Assembly: GCA_016177155.1 (NCBI GenBank)
Contig: JACOVU010000029.1
Coordinates: forward strand, 1 to 35,407
DNA length: 35,407 nt
Direction: 5' to 3'
DNA from: Candidatus Omnitrophota bacterium
GTDB taxonomy: Bacteria; Omnitrophota; Omnitrophia; Omnitrophales; Danuiimicrobiaceae
Both the position numbers and the translations under genes were made by a program. Shown here piece after piece: positions 1 to 8,496 of the stretch (within the stretch, counting starts at the first letter, position 1; each line of letters begins with the position of its first letter). Below the pieces are notes generated by a model, which was not told the origin of the DNA, searched no databases, and was given only the letters and a program-made list of their open reading frames with translations.

Positions 1-1603
1 CTTCCATGGTTCCAATCCGGTGGCCTGCCACATTGAGCACGTCATCCAATCGGCCTAAAAGCCAAAAATAACCTTCCGGGTCTAACTTTGCCCCATCACC
101 AGGAAAATAGATGTTCGGCCACTTGGACCAATATTGCTTCTCGTAGCGGTCAGAATCTCCATAAATACCGCGGAGCATCGCAGGCCAAGGCTTTGTAATC
201 GCCAGGTAACCGCCTCCTACTTCAACTCGCTCGCCTTGCTCATTTAAGATACAAGCTTCGATGCCTGGAAAAGGTTTGGTCGCAGAACCCGGTTTTAAGG
301 TCGTCACGCCGGGAAGTGGTGTAATGAGAATCATGCCGGTTTCGGTTTGCCACCAAGTGTCCACGACAGGACATCTGCCGCGACCAATGTGCTCGTGATA
401 CCACATCCAAGCTTCTGGATTAATCGGTTCGCCTACAGAACCCAAAAGCCTGAGACTTGAAAGGTCGCGCTTCGCGGGCCACTCCGTTCCCCATTTCATA
501 AAGGCGCGAATTGCAGTCGGGGCCGTATAAAAAATAGTAATCCCATACTTTTCAATGAGCTGCCAAAAACGGTCCTTGTCAGGCCAATCGGGTGCGCCTT
601 CATACATAAAAACGGTCGCGCCATTCGCAAGCGGGCCATACACGACATAACTGTGCCCGGTGACCCAACCGATATCGGCTGTGCACCAGTAGACGTCGCT
701 TGGCTTGAGATCAAATACCCACTTCGTCGTCGCGTAAACACCTGTGAGGTAGCCCCCTGTGGTATGGACAATTCCTTTAGGTTTTCCCGTTGTGCCTGAG
801 GTATGCAAAATATAAAGAAGATCTTCCGAATCCATGGGTTCTGGCTCACAATAGGAATCTGCTTCTTGCATAAGCCTGTGCCACCAGTGATCACGGCCTT
901 CTTTCACGCGAAGCGGAAAATCACCACGTTTGACGATCACCACATGCTCAACGGTGGGTGTGTCTTTGAGGGCGTAATCGGCATCATGTTTTAAGGGGAG
1001 AAGTCCGCCGCGACGGTAACCGCCGTCCGCCGTGATCAACACTTTCGCCTGCGCGTCATTAATACGGTCTACGAGTGCCTCTGCGCTGAATCCTCCGAAC
1101 ACCACACTGTGAACCGCTCCAATCCTCGCGCACGCAAGCATGGAGATCGCAATCTCGGGAATCATGGGAAGGTAAATCGCAACACGGTCGCCTTTTTTCA
1201 CGCCCAATTTTTTGAGCGCGTTGGCAAATTTATTCACCTCGCGGTAAAGATCCCAATACGTAAGCGTCCTCTGGTCTCCTGGTTCTCCTTCCCAAATGAT
1301 AGCAGCTCGATTTCGAAACTCAGATTTTGCCCATCGGTCGACGCAACTGGTAGTAACATTCAGTTTCCCACCAACAAACCATTTTGCATCAGGGGGATTC
1401 CATTCGAGGATTTTGTCCCACTTTTTCGTCCAGACCAATTCTTCAGCAAACCGAGCCCAAAAAAGCTCGGGGTTGCGTTTTGCTTCTTCATAAATTTTTT
1501 CATCCCGAACCCAGGCCGTTTTTCGAAATGATTCTGGAGGCGTGAATTGTCTTGTTTCACTGAGCAAAACATCGATCGCTTCGGTCTTTGTTTCGGCTTT
1601 CAT
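1..1603 (-). CDS. acs: Acetyl-CoA synthetase (AMP-forming), C-terminus truncated by window edge
   Basis: Minus-strand translation from ATG at 1603 gives [91 protein letters not shown]..., typical of Acs. The ORF track missed it because the stop is outside the window. Confidence 0.9.
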   Translation of the reverse strand, partial: MKAETKTEAIDVLLSETRQFTPPESFRKTAWVRDEKIYEEAKRNPELFWARFAEELVWTKKWDKILEWNPPDAKWFVGGKLNVTTSCVDRWAKSEFRNRAAIIWEGEPGDQRTLTYWDLYREVNKFANALKKLGVKKGDRVAIYLPMIPEIAISMLACARIGAVHSVVFGGFSAEALVDRINDAQAKVLITADGGYRRGGLLPLKHDADYALKDTPTVEHVVIVKRGDFPLRVKEGRDHWWHRLMQEADSYCEPEPMDSEDLLYILHTSGTTGKPKGIVHTTGGYLTGVYATTKWVFDLKPSDVYWCTADIGWVTGHSYVVYGPLANGATVFMYEGAPDWPDKDRFWQLIEKYGITIFYTAPTAIRAFMKWGTEWPAKRDLSSLRLLGSVGEPINPEAWMWYHEHIGRGRCPVVDTWWQTETGMILITPLPGVTTLKPGSATKPFPGIEACILNEQGERVEVGGGYLAITKPWPAMLRGIYGDSDRYEKQYWSKWPNIYFPGDGAKLDPEGYFWLLGRLDDVLNVAGHRIGTME

Positions 1604-1608
1604 TAGGC

Positions 1609-1947
1609 TCACCAGTTAGAGTCGTCGTACTTCCAGCTTGCGTATAGGTAATAATTTTTAATTTCTTGGTCATAATCCTCGAGCGTAAACGCAAAAGAGG
1701 AAATTCCGCCCTGTGGCAAACCATTGGGATCTGGGATAGTGCTTCGATTCAAAACTGGAAGTTCTTGTTCATTGAAAATGATGAGAGAAACTTTCAGATC
1801 GCAAATGGGGTGTCCAACATTGTTAATGACAATCCCTCTTAATTCAGGTCGGCCTTTGGGATCAAAACCCGAGGCGCCGCCTTTGACAATGACTTTGCGT
1901 GGTAACTTTTGGAAGGTTTCGATTTCAGGAAATTGTTCAATGCCCAT
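1609..1947 (-). CDS. Small FxLYD-like protein; true start uncertain
   Basis: ORF 1609..2073; the part after [12 protein letters not shown] ([10 protein letters not shown]...[26 protein letters not shown]...) resembles FxLYD/DUF3426-type beta domains. The N-terminal ORF extension is translated from a repeat element and is probably not native. Confidence 0.45.
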   Translation of the reverse strand: MGIEQFPEIETFQKLPRKVIVKGGASGFDPKGRPELRGIVINNVGHPICDLKVSLIIFNEQELPVLNRSTIPDPNGLPQGGISSFAFTLEDYDQEIKNYYLYASWKYDDSNW

Positions 1948-1984
1948 AGGTTTTGGAAATTCCACTATTGCATGGTTGGGTATT

Positions 1985-2087
1985 ATCCCACCACCTGCTT
2001 GTTTGCCACCTGTTGGTGGCAAATCTCTTTCGAGATGTAAGAGTGCGCGCTTAAAAGTGTGCGCTCTTATCAAGCAGGTGGTGGGAT
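1985..2087. repeat. Cloverleaf-type nested palindromic element (family II, copy A)
   Basis: Outer 17-bp perfect inverted repeat ATCCCACCACCTGCTTG (1985-2001)/CAAGCAGGTGGTGGGAT (2071-2087). It encloses hairpin TTTGCCACC-tgtt-GGTGGCAAA (2002-2023), mini-hairpin TCTC-tttc-GAGA (2024-2035) and a 13-bp hairpin with three G.T wobbles, TAAGAGTGCGCGC-ttaaaa-GTGTGCGCTCTTA (2038-2069). Confidence 0.85.
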
Positions 2088-2133
2088 TATAATCGAAGGG
2101 GAAGGAATTACCTACAAAAAATTTAAATGACGG

Positions 2134-3867
2134 CTATGCAGCAAACGCCCTTACGGTTTGTTCCAGTTTCCGCTGGTCATAGGCATCCGGTTTGATATCG
2201 CCGCCTTTAAGGAGAAGATGGACAAAATGAAGGACCACGAGAGGATCAAACTGCGTTCCCGCATGTTGAATCAGTTCCCGAACCGCTTCTTCGCAGTTAA
2301 GCGTTCTCTTGTATCTTCCGCCCGCAACCCGCATCGTATCGTAAGCATCCAGCACGGAGACGATCCGCGCTCCAAAAGGAATTTCTCTCCCTTTGAGACG
2401 GTGCGGGTAACCTTCTCCATTGAACCACTCGTGATGATGTAAAATAATCAACGCTTCGTCCGCCAAAAATTTGATGGGTTTTACAATTTGATATCCCATC
2501 ACGGGATGCGCTTTCATCTTTTCATATTCCTGGTGGGTGTAGGCGCCTGGCTTCAGTAAAATCTCGTCGGAAACGCAAATCTTTCCGATGTCGTGCAAAA
2601 GTCCAGCGTGTTCAATAATCCGCACATCATCTTCCCCCAAACCCATTTCACGCGCAGTCAAAGCGGAGTAATGTCCAACGCGTGCCGCATGACCCATGGT
2701 ATGAGGATCTTTGGCTTCGAGTGCATTGATGAGTGCTTTGGTCGCTTCAATGTAAGCCCGTTTAGACATTTCGGAAATATCAAAGAGGCGTTGTCGGAAT
2801 TGGTACACTTTTTCATCGCTGAATTTCAAATCGGGAATCTGATTGACATAATCCTTGATGATATTCTTATAAAGGACGACTTGATTCCGTCCGTTGCTCT
2901 TGGCTCGATAAAGCGCCTTATCCGCGTAAAAGAGCATGGTTTCTTTCCGATCAATCGGATCTTCGGGATAAGAGGCAATGCCGATGCTCACAGAAATTTG
3001 AACGGGTGTGCCAGATCCAAGGGAGAAGGATTGATCCAAGATTTTCTTCCTCAGCCTTTCTGCAAGAAGGTTCGCTCCTTCATATCCAATATGAGGAAGC
3101 GAGACCACAAACTCTTCGCCGCCATAACGAGCGACGGTATCGGTCTGCCTCAGATAGGAAGTAAAAAAGGAAGCTAAGTTCTTCAAAATTTCATCTCCCG
3201 AAACATGACCATGGGTGTCATTGATCGTTTTAAACTGATCAATATCAACCATGAGGCAAGAAAGCGGATAATGATATCGAGTAGCACGAGCAAATTCTTC
3301 TGCCATTTTTTCTTGAAAGAACCGGTGATTGTATAAACCAGTGAGCTCATCACGTACGGAACGTTCCGAAAGTTTCCTGCCCAAAGTTTCGAGCTGTGTG
3401 TTCTTATTGGCAAGTTCCGTTTCCAATTTTTTCTCACGAACCACCATTTGATGACGTTCGCAAGCAGTTTCAATCATGTGAGGGAGTTCGCGGAATGAAT
3501 TTTCAGATTTGACAAGATAGTCCGAAAAACCTGACTTCAAAACGTTAAGGGCTAAAAGTTCGTCGCCCGCATGGGTCATCAGCAAGATGGGAATATAATA
3601 GTTTTTGGCCTTAATTTGGGCCAGGAAGTCAACGCTGGTTTGATCAGAAAGTTGGTAATCGGTTAGAACCAGATCGAAATCGTCCGTGCTTAGCTTCTCA
3701 AGCGCTTCTTTGACGGTAGAAGCTTGTTCCATTTTTGCCTTATTCTCTTCGGCCCAGCGGGATAGAGCCTGAAATGCTGAACCTGTTTTGTTTGGCTCAC
3801 ATTCAACTACCAAAATCTTAATTGGATGTTTCCGTTCCATAAAATGTGACACACCCCCTTGTTTCAA
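2134..3867 (-). CDS. REC-GGDEF-HD-GYP hybrid response regulator (c-di-GMP synthesis/hydrolysis)
   Basis: REC at N-terminus (LVLTDYQLSD), GGEEF motif (ARYGGEEFVVSLP), HD-GYP motifs (HDIGKI; HHHEWFNGEGYPHRLKG). Confidence 0.9.
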   Translation of the reverse strand: MKQGGVSHFMERKHPIKILVVECEPNKTGSAFQALSRWAEENKAKMEQASTVKEALEKLSTDDFDLVLTDYQLSDQTSVDFLAQIKAKNYYIPILLMTHAGDELLALNVLKSGFSDYLVKSENSFRELPHMIETACERHQMVVREKKLETELANKNTQLETLGRKLSERSVRDELTGLYNHRFFQEKMAEEFARATRYHYPLSCLMVDIDQFKTINDTHGHVSGDEILKNLASFFTSYLRQTDTVARYGGEEFVVSLPHIGYEGANLLAERLRKKILDQSFSLGSGTPVQISVSIGIASYPEDPIDRKETMLFYADKALYRAKSNGRNQVVLYKNIIKDYVNQIPDLKFSDEKVYQFRQRLFDISEMSKRAYIEATKALINALEAKDPHTMGHAARVGHYSALTAREMGLGEDDVRIIEHAGLLHDIGKICVSDEILLKPGAYTHQEYEKMKAHPVMGYQIVKPIKFLADEALIILHHHEWFNGEGYPHRLKGREIPFGARIVSVLDAYDTMRVAGGRYKRTLNCEEAVRELIQHAGTQFDPLVVLHFVHLLLKGGDIKPDAYDQRKLEQTVRAFAA

Positions 3868-4253
3868 CCAATTAAATTTTTGACGGTCGCAAGCAACTCC
3901 TCGGACTGATAGGGTTTTTTCAAATAACCATTCACCTTTTGTTCCATGACTAACTCGCGGACGCGATCGCTTTCTATCCCTGTTGCAACCACCACTGGAA
4001 TATGGAGACCCGTGCGGTCACGCCGTGCGTTCAAACTGATCAACGTTGTTAAACCATTACGGTCGGGCATGTCGATATCCATAATGATCAAACTCGGGCA
4101 GTAATCTTGCTCAAGCAACTCAAGCGCCTCGAGTCCGTTAAAAACGGCTGAAACGTGATAGCCCGCTGACTCGAGACGAGTGCGCGTCACCTCCGAATAA
4201 TCAAGATCATCATCTACCAATAGAATTTCTTTAAGATTTCGACTTTCGGTCAT
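3864..4253 (-). CDS. Single-domain response regulator (REC)
   Basis: ILLVDDDLDYSEVTRTRLESAGY...LIIMDIDMPDRNGL...GYLKKPY; ATGA overlap with the next gene. Confidence 0.88.
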   Translation of the reverse strand: MTESRNLKEILLVDDDLDYSEVTRTRLESAGYHVSAVFNGLEALELLEQDYCPSLIIMDIDMPDRNGLTTLISLNARRDRTGLHIPVVVATGIESDRVRELVMEQKVNGYLKKPYQSEELLATVKNLIG

Positions 4254-4653
4254 GTTCCGTCAGCTCCACAAGTTGGCAGATGCGCTTCACCAATTTTTCA
4301 ACATCTACAGGTTTTACAAAAAAATCAACCGCTCCTTCAATTCGGGTCATATTTTCAATCATGGGGGCTTTTCCCGTAATAACAATAATGGGAATATCCT
4401 TCGTCGACGAAGGCTTCCCGGTTTCAATATCAATGGGAGCTTTAAGCCGCTTCAGAATGGTCAGGCCGTCCGTATCGGGAAGAAAGACGTCCAGAATCAC
4501 CAGATCGGGTAATTTTTCTTGAATGAGATTAAACGCCTGATCGCCTTCGGTGGTCATCAAAACCCGATGTCCACTGGCTTCAATCCTTAGTTTTAAAAGT
4601 TGCGAAAATTCAATATCATCTTCAACAATGAATACCGTAGCTGGATGCGTCAT
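4231..4653 (-). CDS. Single-domain response regulator (REC)
   Basis: VFIVEDDIEFSQLLKLRIEASGH...LVILDVFLPDTDGL...DFFVKPVDVEKL. Confidence 0.88.
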   Translation of the reverse strand: MTHPATVFIVEDDIEFSQLLKLRIEASGHRVLMTTEGDQAFNLIQEKLPDLVILDVFLPDTDGLTILKRLKAPIDIETGKPSSTKDIPIIVITGKAPMIENMTRIEGAVDFFVKPVDVEKLVKRICQLVELTEHDRKSKS

Positions 4654-5867
4654 GTGGTTGCCCTTTCCGATGTAAACGAATTGGCTTCCCGTTGATTGGA
4701 ATGCGTGATTGGAATCGAAACGAGAAACCGACTCCCCTTCCCATATTCACTTTCAGCCCAAATATCGCCGCCATGCAGTTTGACGAGTTCTTTGCAAATG
4801 GAAAGGCCAAGACCTGTACCTCGATTTTCTTTTGTGCCTGCACCTTTCACCTGCTCAAAACGCTCGAACACCCGTTCCAAATCTTCTTTTTTAATCCCAA
4901 TGCCCGTATCGATCACACTGACTAAAACGCGGCCGTTTGGAGTTTGTTCCAGCTGGACCGTAATCGATCCGCCTTCGGGCGTAAACTTAATGGCATTGCC
5001 GACTAAATTCGCCAAGACTTGTACGATCCGTTCGGCATCGCATTCCACCTTGGGAAAAGGTTCGATCGGTTGAAACACAAGTTTGATCTGCTTTTTTCCT
5101 GCCAAGCTTCTCAGAGCTCCAAACACCTCGTCTACGAGGACTTGAACATCACACAATTCAAAATGAAGACGCATTTTTCCCGCCTCCAGTTTGGAGAAAT
5201 CAAGTAAATCATTAATCATGGCAGTCAGTCGTCTGAGACTCCGCTTTGCGATTTCGAGAACTTGCTTTCCTTTCTCTTTATGGGTATCCACAATCCCATC
5301 GAGAATGAGTGAGATACTTTCTTGTACGGCGTTTAGAGGCGTGCGGACATCGTGGCTGACAGAGGCAATAAAATCAGATTTCAATTGGTCCAGTTTTTTG
5401 AGTTCACGGTTTGCTTTCTCAAGCGCTGCATTCTTCTCGCGAATTTCACGTTCGTATCGCTCTTTCTCTTTGACCGCCAAGAACTTCAAAAAAGTTTCGC
5501 CGATGACGTGCGGCAATAAACTCAAATACAAATCGTCCTTGACGATGTAGTTGTACGCCCCTTCCTGCATGGCCTTAACTGCCGTTTTCTCATCCCCTCT
5601 CCCCGTCAGCATAATGAAGGGAATGTCAAGACGTTCTCCATTCATCCATTCGAGAAGCTCAAGTCCGCTTTTTCCGGGAAGGTTGTAGTCCGATATGACC
5701 ATGCTCACGTTACCGCCTTTCATTCTTTCGATCGCCTCTTCAACAGACCCAACTAATTCGACGCTATAGGCGTTTTCCTTGGAGGAGGTAATTGATTTCT
5801 GAGCCAGCAAAGCGTGATCGGGATTATCCTCCACCAGCAATAAATTGAGCATCAACCGATTAATCAT
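4650..5867 (-). CDS. REC-histidine kinase hybrid
   Basis: N-terminal REC (LLVEDNPDHALLAQ); HisKA H-box SDFIASVSHDVRTPLNA; HATPase N/G boxes (LANLVGNAIKFTPEGG, DTGIGIKKEDLERVFERF, GTGLGLSICKELV). Confidence 0.93.
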   Translation of the reverse strand: MINRLMLNLLLVEDNPDHALLAQKSITSSKENAYSVELVGSVEEAIERMKGGNVSMVISDYNLPGKSGLELLEWMNGERLDIPFIMLTGRGDEKTAVKAMQEGAYNYIVKDDLYLSLLPHVIGETFLKFLAVKEKERYEREIREKNAALEKANRELKKLDQLKSDFIASVSHDVRTPLNAVQESISLILDGIVDTHKEKGKQVLEIAKRSLRRLTAMINDLLDFSKLEAGKMRLHFELCDVQVLVDEVFGALRSLAGKKQIKLVFQPIEPFPKVECDAERIVQVLANLVGNAIKFTPEGGSITVQLEQTPNGRVLVSVIDTGIGIKKEDLERVFERFEQVKGAGTKENRGTGLGLSICKELVKLHGGDIWAESEYGKGSRFLVSIPITHSNQREANSFTSERATT

Positions 5868-6301
5868 TTTTTCTCCATGCGCGACGCCGCCTGAACATGA
5901 GGTGTCTCAACCGTGTGAAACCAATAATCTTTGACGCATTTCATCTTAGAAACCAAATCACCAAATTGTTCTGGTTTTACGACATAACCCGAAGCGCCAA
6001 GCTGGTATGCTTTTTCAATCTCTTGTGCCCGAGCAGAGGTCGTTAGAAAAACAACGGGAATTTGTTCAAAGCCTTTGATTTGGCGTAAATTCTTTAACAC
6101 TTCAAACCCATCCATCCCGGGCAATTGCAGATCTAACAGGATGAGCTCAGGTTTTCCTTCTTGATTCTGAATGTCTTGACAGGCTTTAAGCGCTTGAAGG
6201 CCGTCGCTGTAACGAACCACTATACAGTCACTATCTTCAACGCTCTTTTGAACGAGAAAAGCATGATCTTCATTGTCTTCAACCATCATAATTTTTCTCA
6301 T
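5864..6301 (-). CDS. Single-domain response regulator (Rcp1-like REC)
   Basis: IMMVEDNEDHAFLVQKSVEDSD...LILLDLQLPGMDGFEVLKNLR...SGYVVKP. Confidence 0.88.
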   Translation of the reverse strand: MRKIMMVEDNEDHAFLVQKSVEDSDCIVVRYSDGLQALKACQDIQNQEGKPELILLDLQLPGMDGFEVLKNLRQIKGFEQIPVVFLTTSARAQEIEKAYQLGASGYVVKPEQFGDLVSKMKCVKDYWFHTVETPHVQAASRMEKK

Positions 6302-7335
6302 GATGGACTCCCGCTGAGCATGGTTGATTTACTGTGGTTCTTAGCCAGCGCGCTTTTTTCTGCGTTTGGCCACTCAAAGAAAAACCGGCTGCCTTTTCCT
6401 TCTTCCGATTCAACCCAAACCTGCCCCCCATTGTGTTCAACAATCTTTTTGACAATACTTAAACCGATACCCGTACCTTCTACCTTTTGAGTATTGGGAG
6501 CGCGCTGAAAAATCTGAAAAATTTTCTCCTGGAATTCCTTCCTAATTCCGACGCCGTTGTCTTTCACGCAAATCCGACAGAACTGCTCTTCGCTTGCGCG
6601 AGAATGCTCAATCTCGATCGACGGTTGCTCGGGCACGCCAATATATTTAATCGCGTTGCCAATGAGATTGGCAAACACTTGTTCCAGCCGTTTGCGAGAA
6701 CCCCATAAGTTCGGAAAATACTCTCCTACTTTCACACGGATAGATTTTTTCTCAAGCTCGGGCGCGAACGGCGCAATAATTTCTTTGAGCAAGTCGTTAA
6801 TATCCACTACTTCCTTCTCATCTTCCACCCGACCGACGCGTGAGAGCTCAAGAAGGTCTAAAATGAGATCATTCATGTGTTGAACATTGGATTGAATGCG
6901 ATTGAAATAATCGAGATTGTTCCCCTGAAGCGTATCGCCTAACTCGGTTTTGAGAATGGAAGCGAAACCTTGAATGGAAACAATCGGCGCTTTTAGGTCG
7001 TGTGAGATAATGTGGATGAAGTTTTCGATTTCTTCGTTTTTATTCAGGAGTTCTTTGTTCTTGGCTTGAATGTCACGTGTTCGCCAATCCACTTCCTTCT
7101 CAAGAAATATTCTTCGAGTTTCGATGGACCAGCTAAAGAGACCTGCCGCAACCGAAAAAAGAGTGCCCATAATCAAGATGAGATAACTTGCAATTTCTCT
7201 ATCGAAAGGGCGAGATCCGTTGTAATAAGCATCCCAGAGGGTCACCGTGAAAAAGACACCTACGAAGAAAATGACGATGTGAAAACGGAAAGGCCTTTTG
7301 CCTTGTTTCTGATCGTCAGGCTCTTTCTGATCCAT
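6298..7335 (-). CDS. Membrane sensor histidine kinase
   Basis: ORF 6298..7410; likely start MDQKEPDDQK at 7335. Two TM segments, H-box IHIISHDLKAPIVSIQGFA, HATPase motifs (FANLIGNAIKY, GTGIGLSIVKKIV). Confidence 0.88.
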   Translation of the reverse strand: MDQKEPDDQKQGKRPFRFHIVIFFVGVFFTVTLWDAYYNGSRPFDREIASYLILIMGTLFSVAAGLFSWSIETRRIFLEKEVDWRTRDIQAKNKELLNKNEEIENFIHIISHDLKAPIVSIQGFASILKTELGDTLQGNNLDYFNRIQSNVQHMNDLILDLLELSRVGRVEDEKEVVDINDLLKEIIAPFAPELEKKSIRVKVGEYFPNLWGSRKRLEQVFANLIGNAIKYIGVPEQPSIEIEHSRASEEQFCRICVKDNGVGIRKEFQEKIFQIFQRAPNTQKVEGTGIGLSIVKKIVEHNGGQVWVESEEGKGSRFFFEWPNAEKSALAKNHSKSTMLSGSPS

Positions 7336-7372
7336 GACCCCCTCTGTGGTCTTGTGGTTGCGAAGTTGATGG

Positions 7373-7400
7373 TTAGGTGTAACAAACCGGTTACACCTAA
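7373..7400. promoter_or_regulatory. Perfect 11-bp dyad upstream of the histidine-kinase operon
   Basis: TTAGGTGTAAC-aaaccg-GTTACACCTAA, 38-65 nt upstream of the probable kinase start codon. Confidence 0.55.
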
Positions 7401-7485
7401 AAGATAACACGCATTATCCTGTTTAAAGGATACCTGACCGTCTTCAGTTTTTCAAATAAGCTAGAGATATATAGTAAAAGGGAAG

Positions 7486-8496
7486 TTAAACTTTGTAACT
7501 CTTTACTAGAAAAGGGGTTCCAGCTTCTTTTGCCCACTGGGCAACTTCCTTGGCATGATAAGTCAAAATGACAGAAGCTCCAGCGCGAGCAAATGAGGTC
7601 AGGATTTCTTGTACTGCTTTTCGCTCATCCAGATATCCCATCGCGCATGCCGCCTTAACCATGGCATATTCACCGCTCACATTGTACGCCGCAATCGGAG
7701 TGTTAAACTTGACTTTGGCGGCACGAATGACATCGAGATAAGCAAGTGCTGGTTTCACCATCACAAGATCTGCGCCTTCTTCAATATCCATTTCAATTTC
7801 GCGGAGCGCTTCATTAACATTGGCATGATCCATTTGATAACTCTTTCGATCCCCAAACTGAGGGCGAGACTGAGCAGCGTCGCGAAAAGGACCGTAAAAG
7901 CTTGAGGCATACTTTGCGGCATAACTTAGAACTGGGGTGTGGGAAAAACCATTCGAGTCAAGTGCCTTTCGAACAGCCTGAATACGTCCGTCCATCATAT
8001 CGCTTGGAGCGACCATGTCCACACCAGCTTCGGCATGTGAAAGGGCGGTTTTTGCAAGCAAGGGAAGTGTGGCGTCATTCAACACATGACTTCCCTCCAC
8101 CACACCGCAATGTCCGTGACTCATATATTCACAAAGACACACATCTGTAATCACAGTAAGGTTGGGAAACCGTTTCTTGATTTCTTGGACTGATTTTTGA
8201 ATTACCCCATTTGCATCATACGCGCCGCTTGCGTGATCGTCTTTCCTGCTCGGAATTCCAAAAAGAAGGATATGTTCAATCCCCAATTCTTCAAGTTCCT
8301 CGAGCTCGCCCAGAAAACGATCGATCGAAAACCGAAACTGCCCCGGCATGGATTCTATTTCCGTTTTGATTTGCGTACCTTCTACCAAGAAATAGGGCAT
8401 GATGAGCTGATCGAGCGAAAGTACAGTTTCTCTCACCAATTTTCTCAAGCCTTCGGTTTGTCTCATCCGCCGAGATCTAAAAAAAGGAAATTTCAT
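7486..8496 (-). CDS. hemB: Porphobilinogen synthase (delta-aminolevulinic acid dehydratase)
   Basis: RRMRQTEGLRKLVRETVLSLDQLIMPYFLVEG..., ITDVCLCEYMSHGHCG, MVKPALAYLDVI, YNVSGEYAMVKAA. Confidence 0.96.
   Translation of the reverse strand: MKFPFFRSRRMRQTEGLRKLVRETVLSLDQLIMPYFLVEGTQIKTEIESMPGQFRFSIDRFLGELEELEELGIEHILLFGIPSRKDDHASGAYDANGVIQKSVQEIKKRFPNLTVITDVCLCEYMSHGHCGVVEGSHVLNDATLPLLAKTALSHAEAGVDMVAPSDMMDGRIQAVRKALDSNGFSHTPVLSYAAKYASSFYGPFRDAAQSRPQFGDRKSYQMDHANVNEALREIEMDIEEGADLVMVKPALAYLDVIRAAKVKFNTPIAAYNVSGEYAMVKAACAMGYLDERKAVQEILTSFARAGASVILTYHAKEVAQWAKEAGTPFLVKSYKV

Noticed and set aside
496-894. 132-aa minus ORF ([11 protein letters not shown]...)
   Set aside because: Out-of-frame shadow of acs; the real acs reading frame covers this region.
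1985-2087. Family II element as an integron attC site or tRNA-like gene
   Set aside because: No GTTRRRY/RYYYAAC core sites and no tRNA anticodon, D or T-loop consensus could be identified.
2593-3177. 194-aa plus-strand ORF opposite the GGDEF/HD-GYP gene
   Set aside because: Antisense shadow of a well-supported CDS; no domain features.
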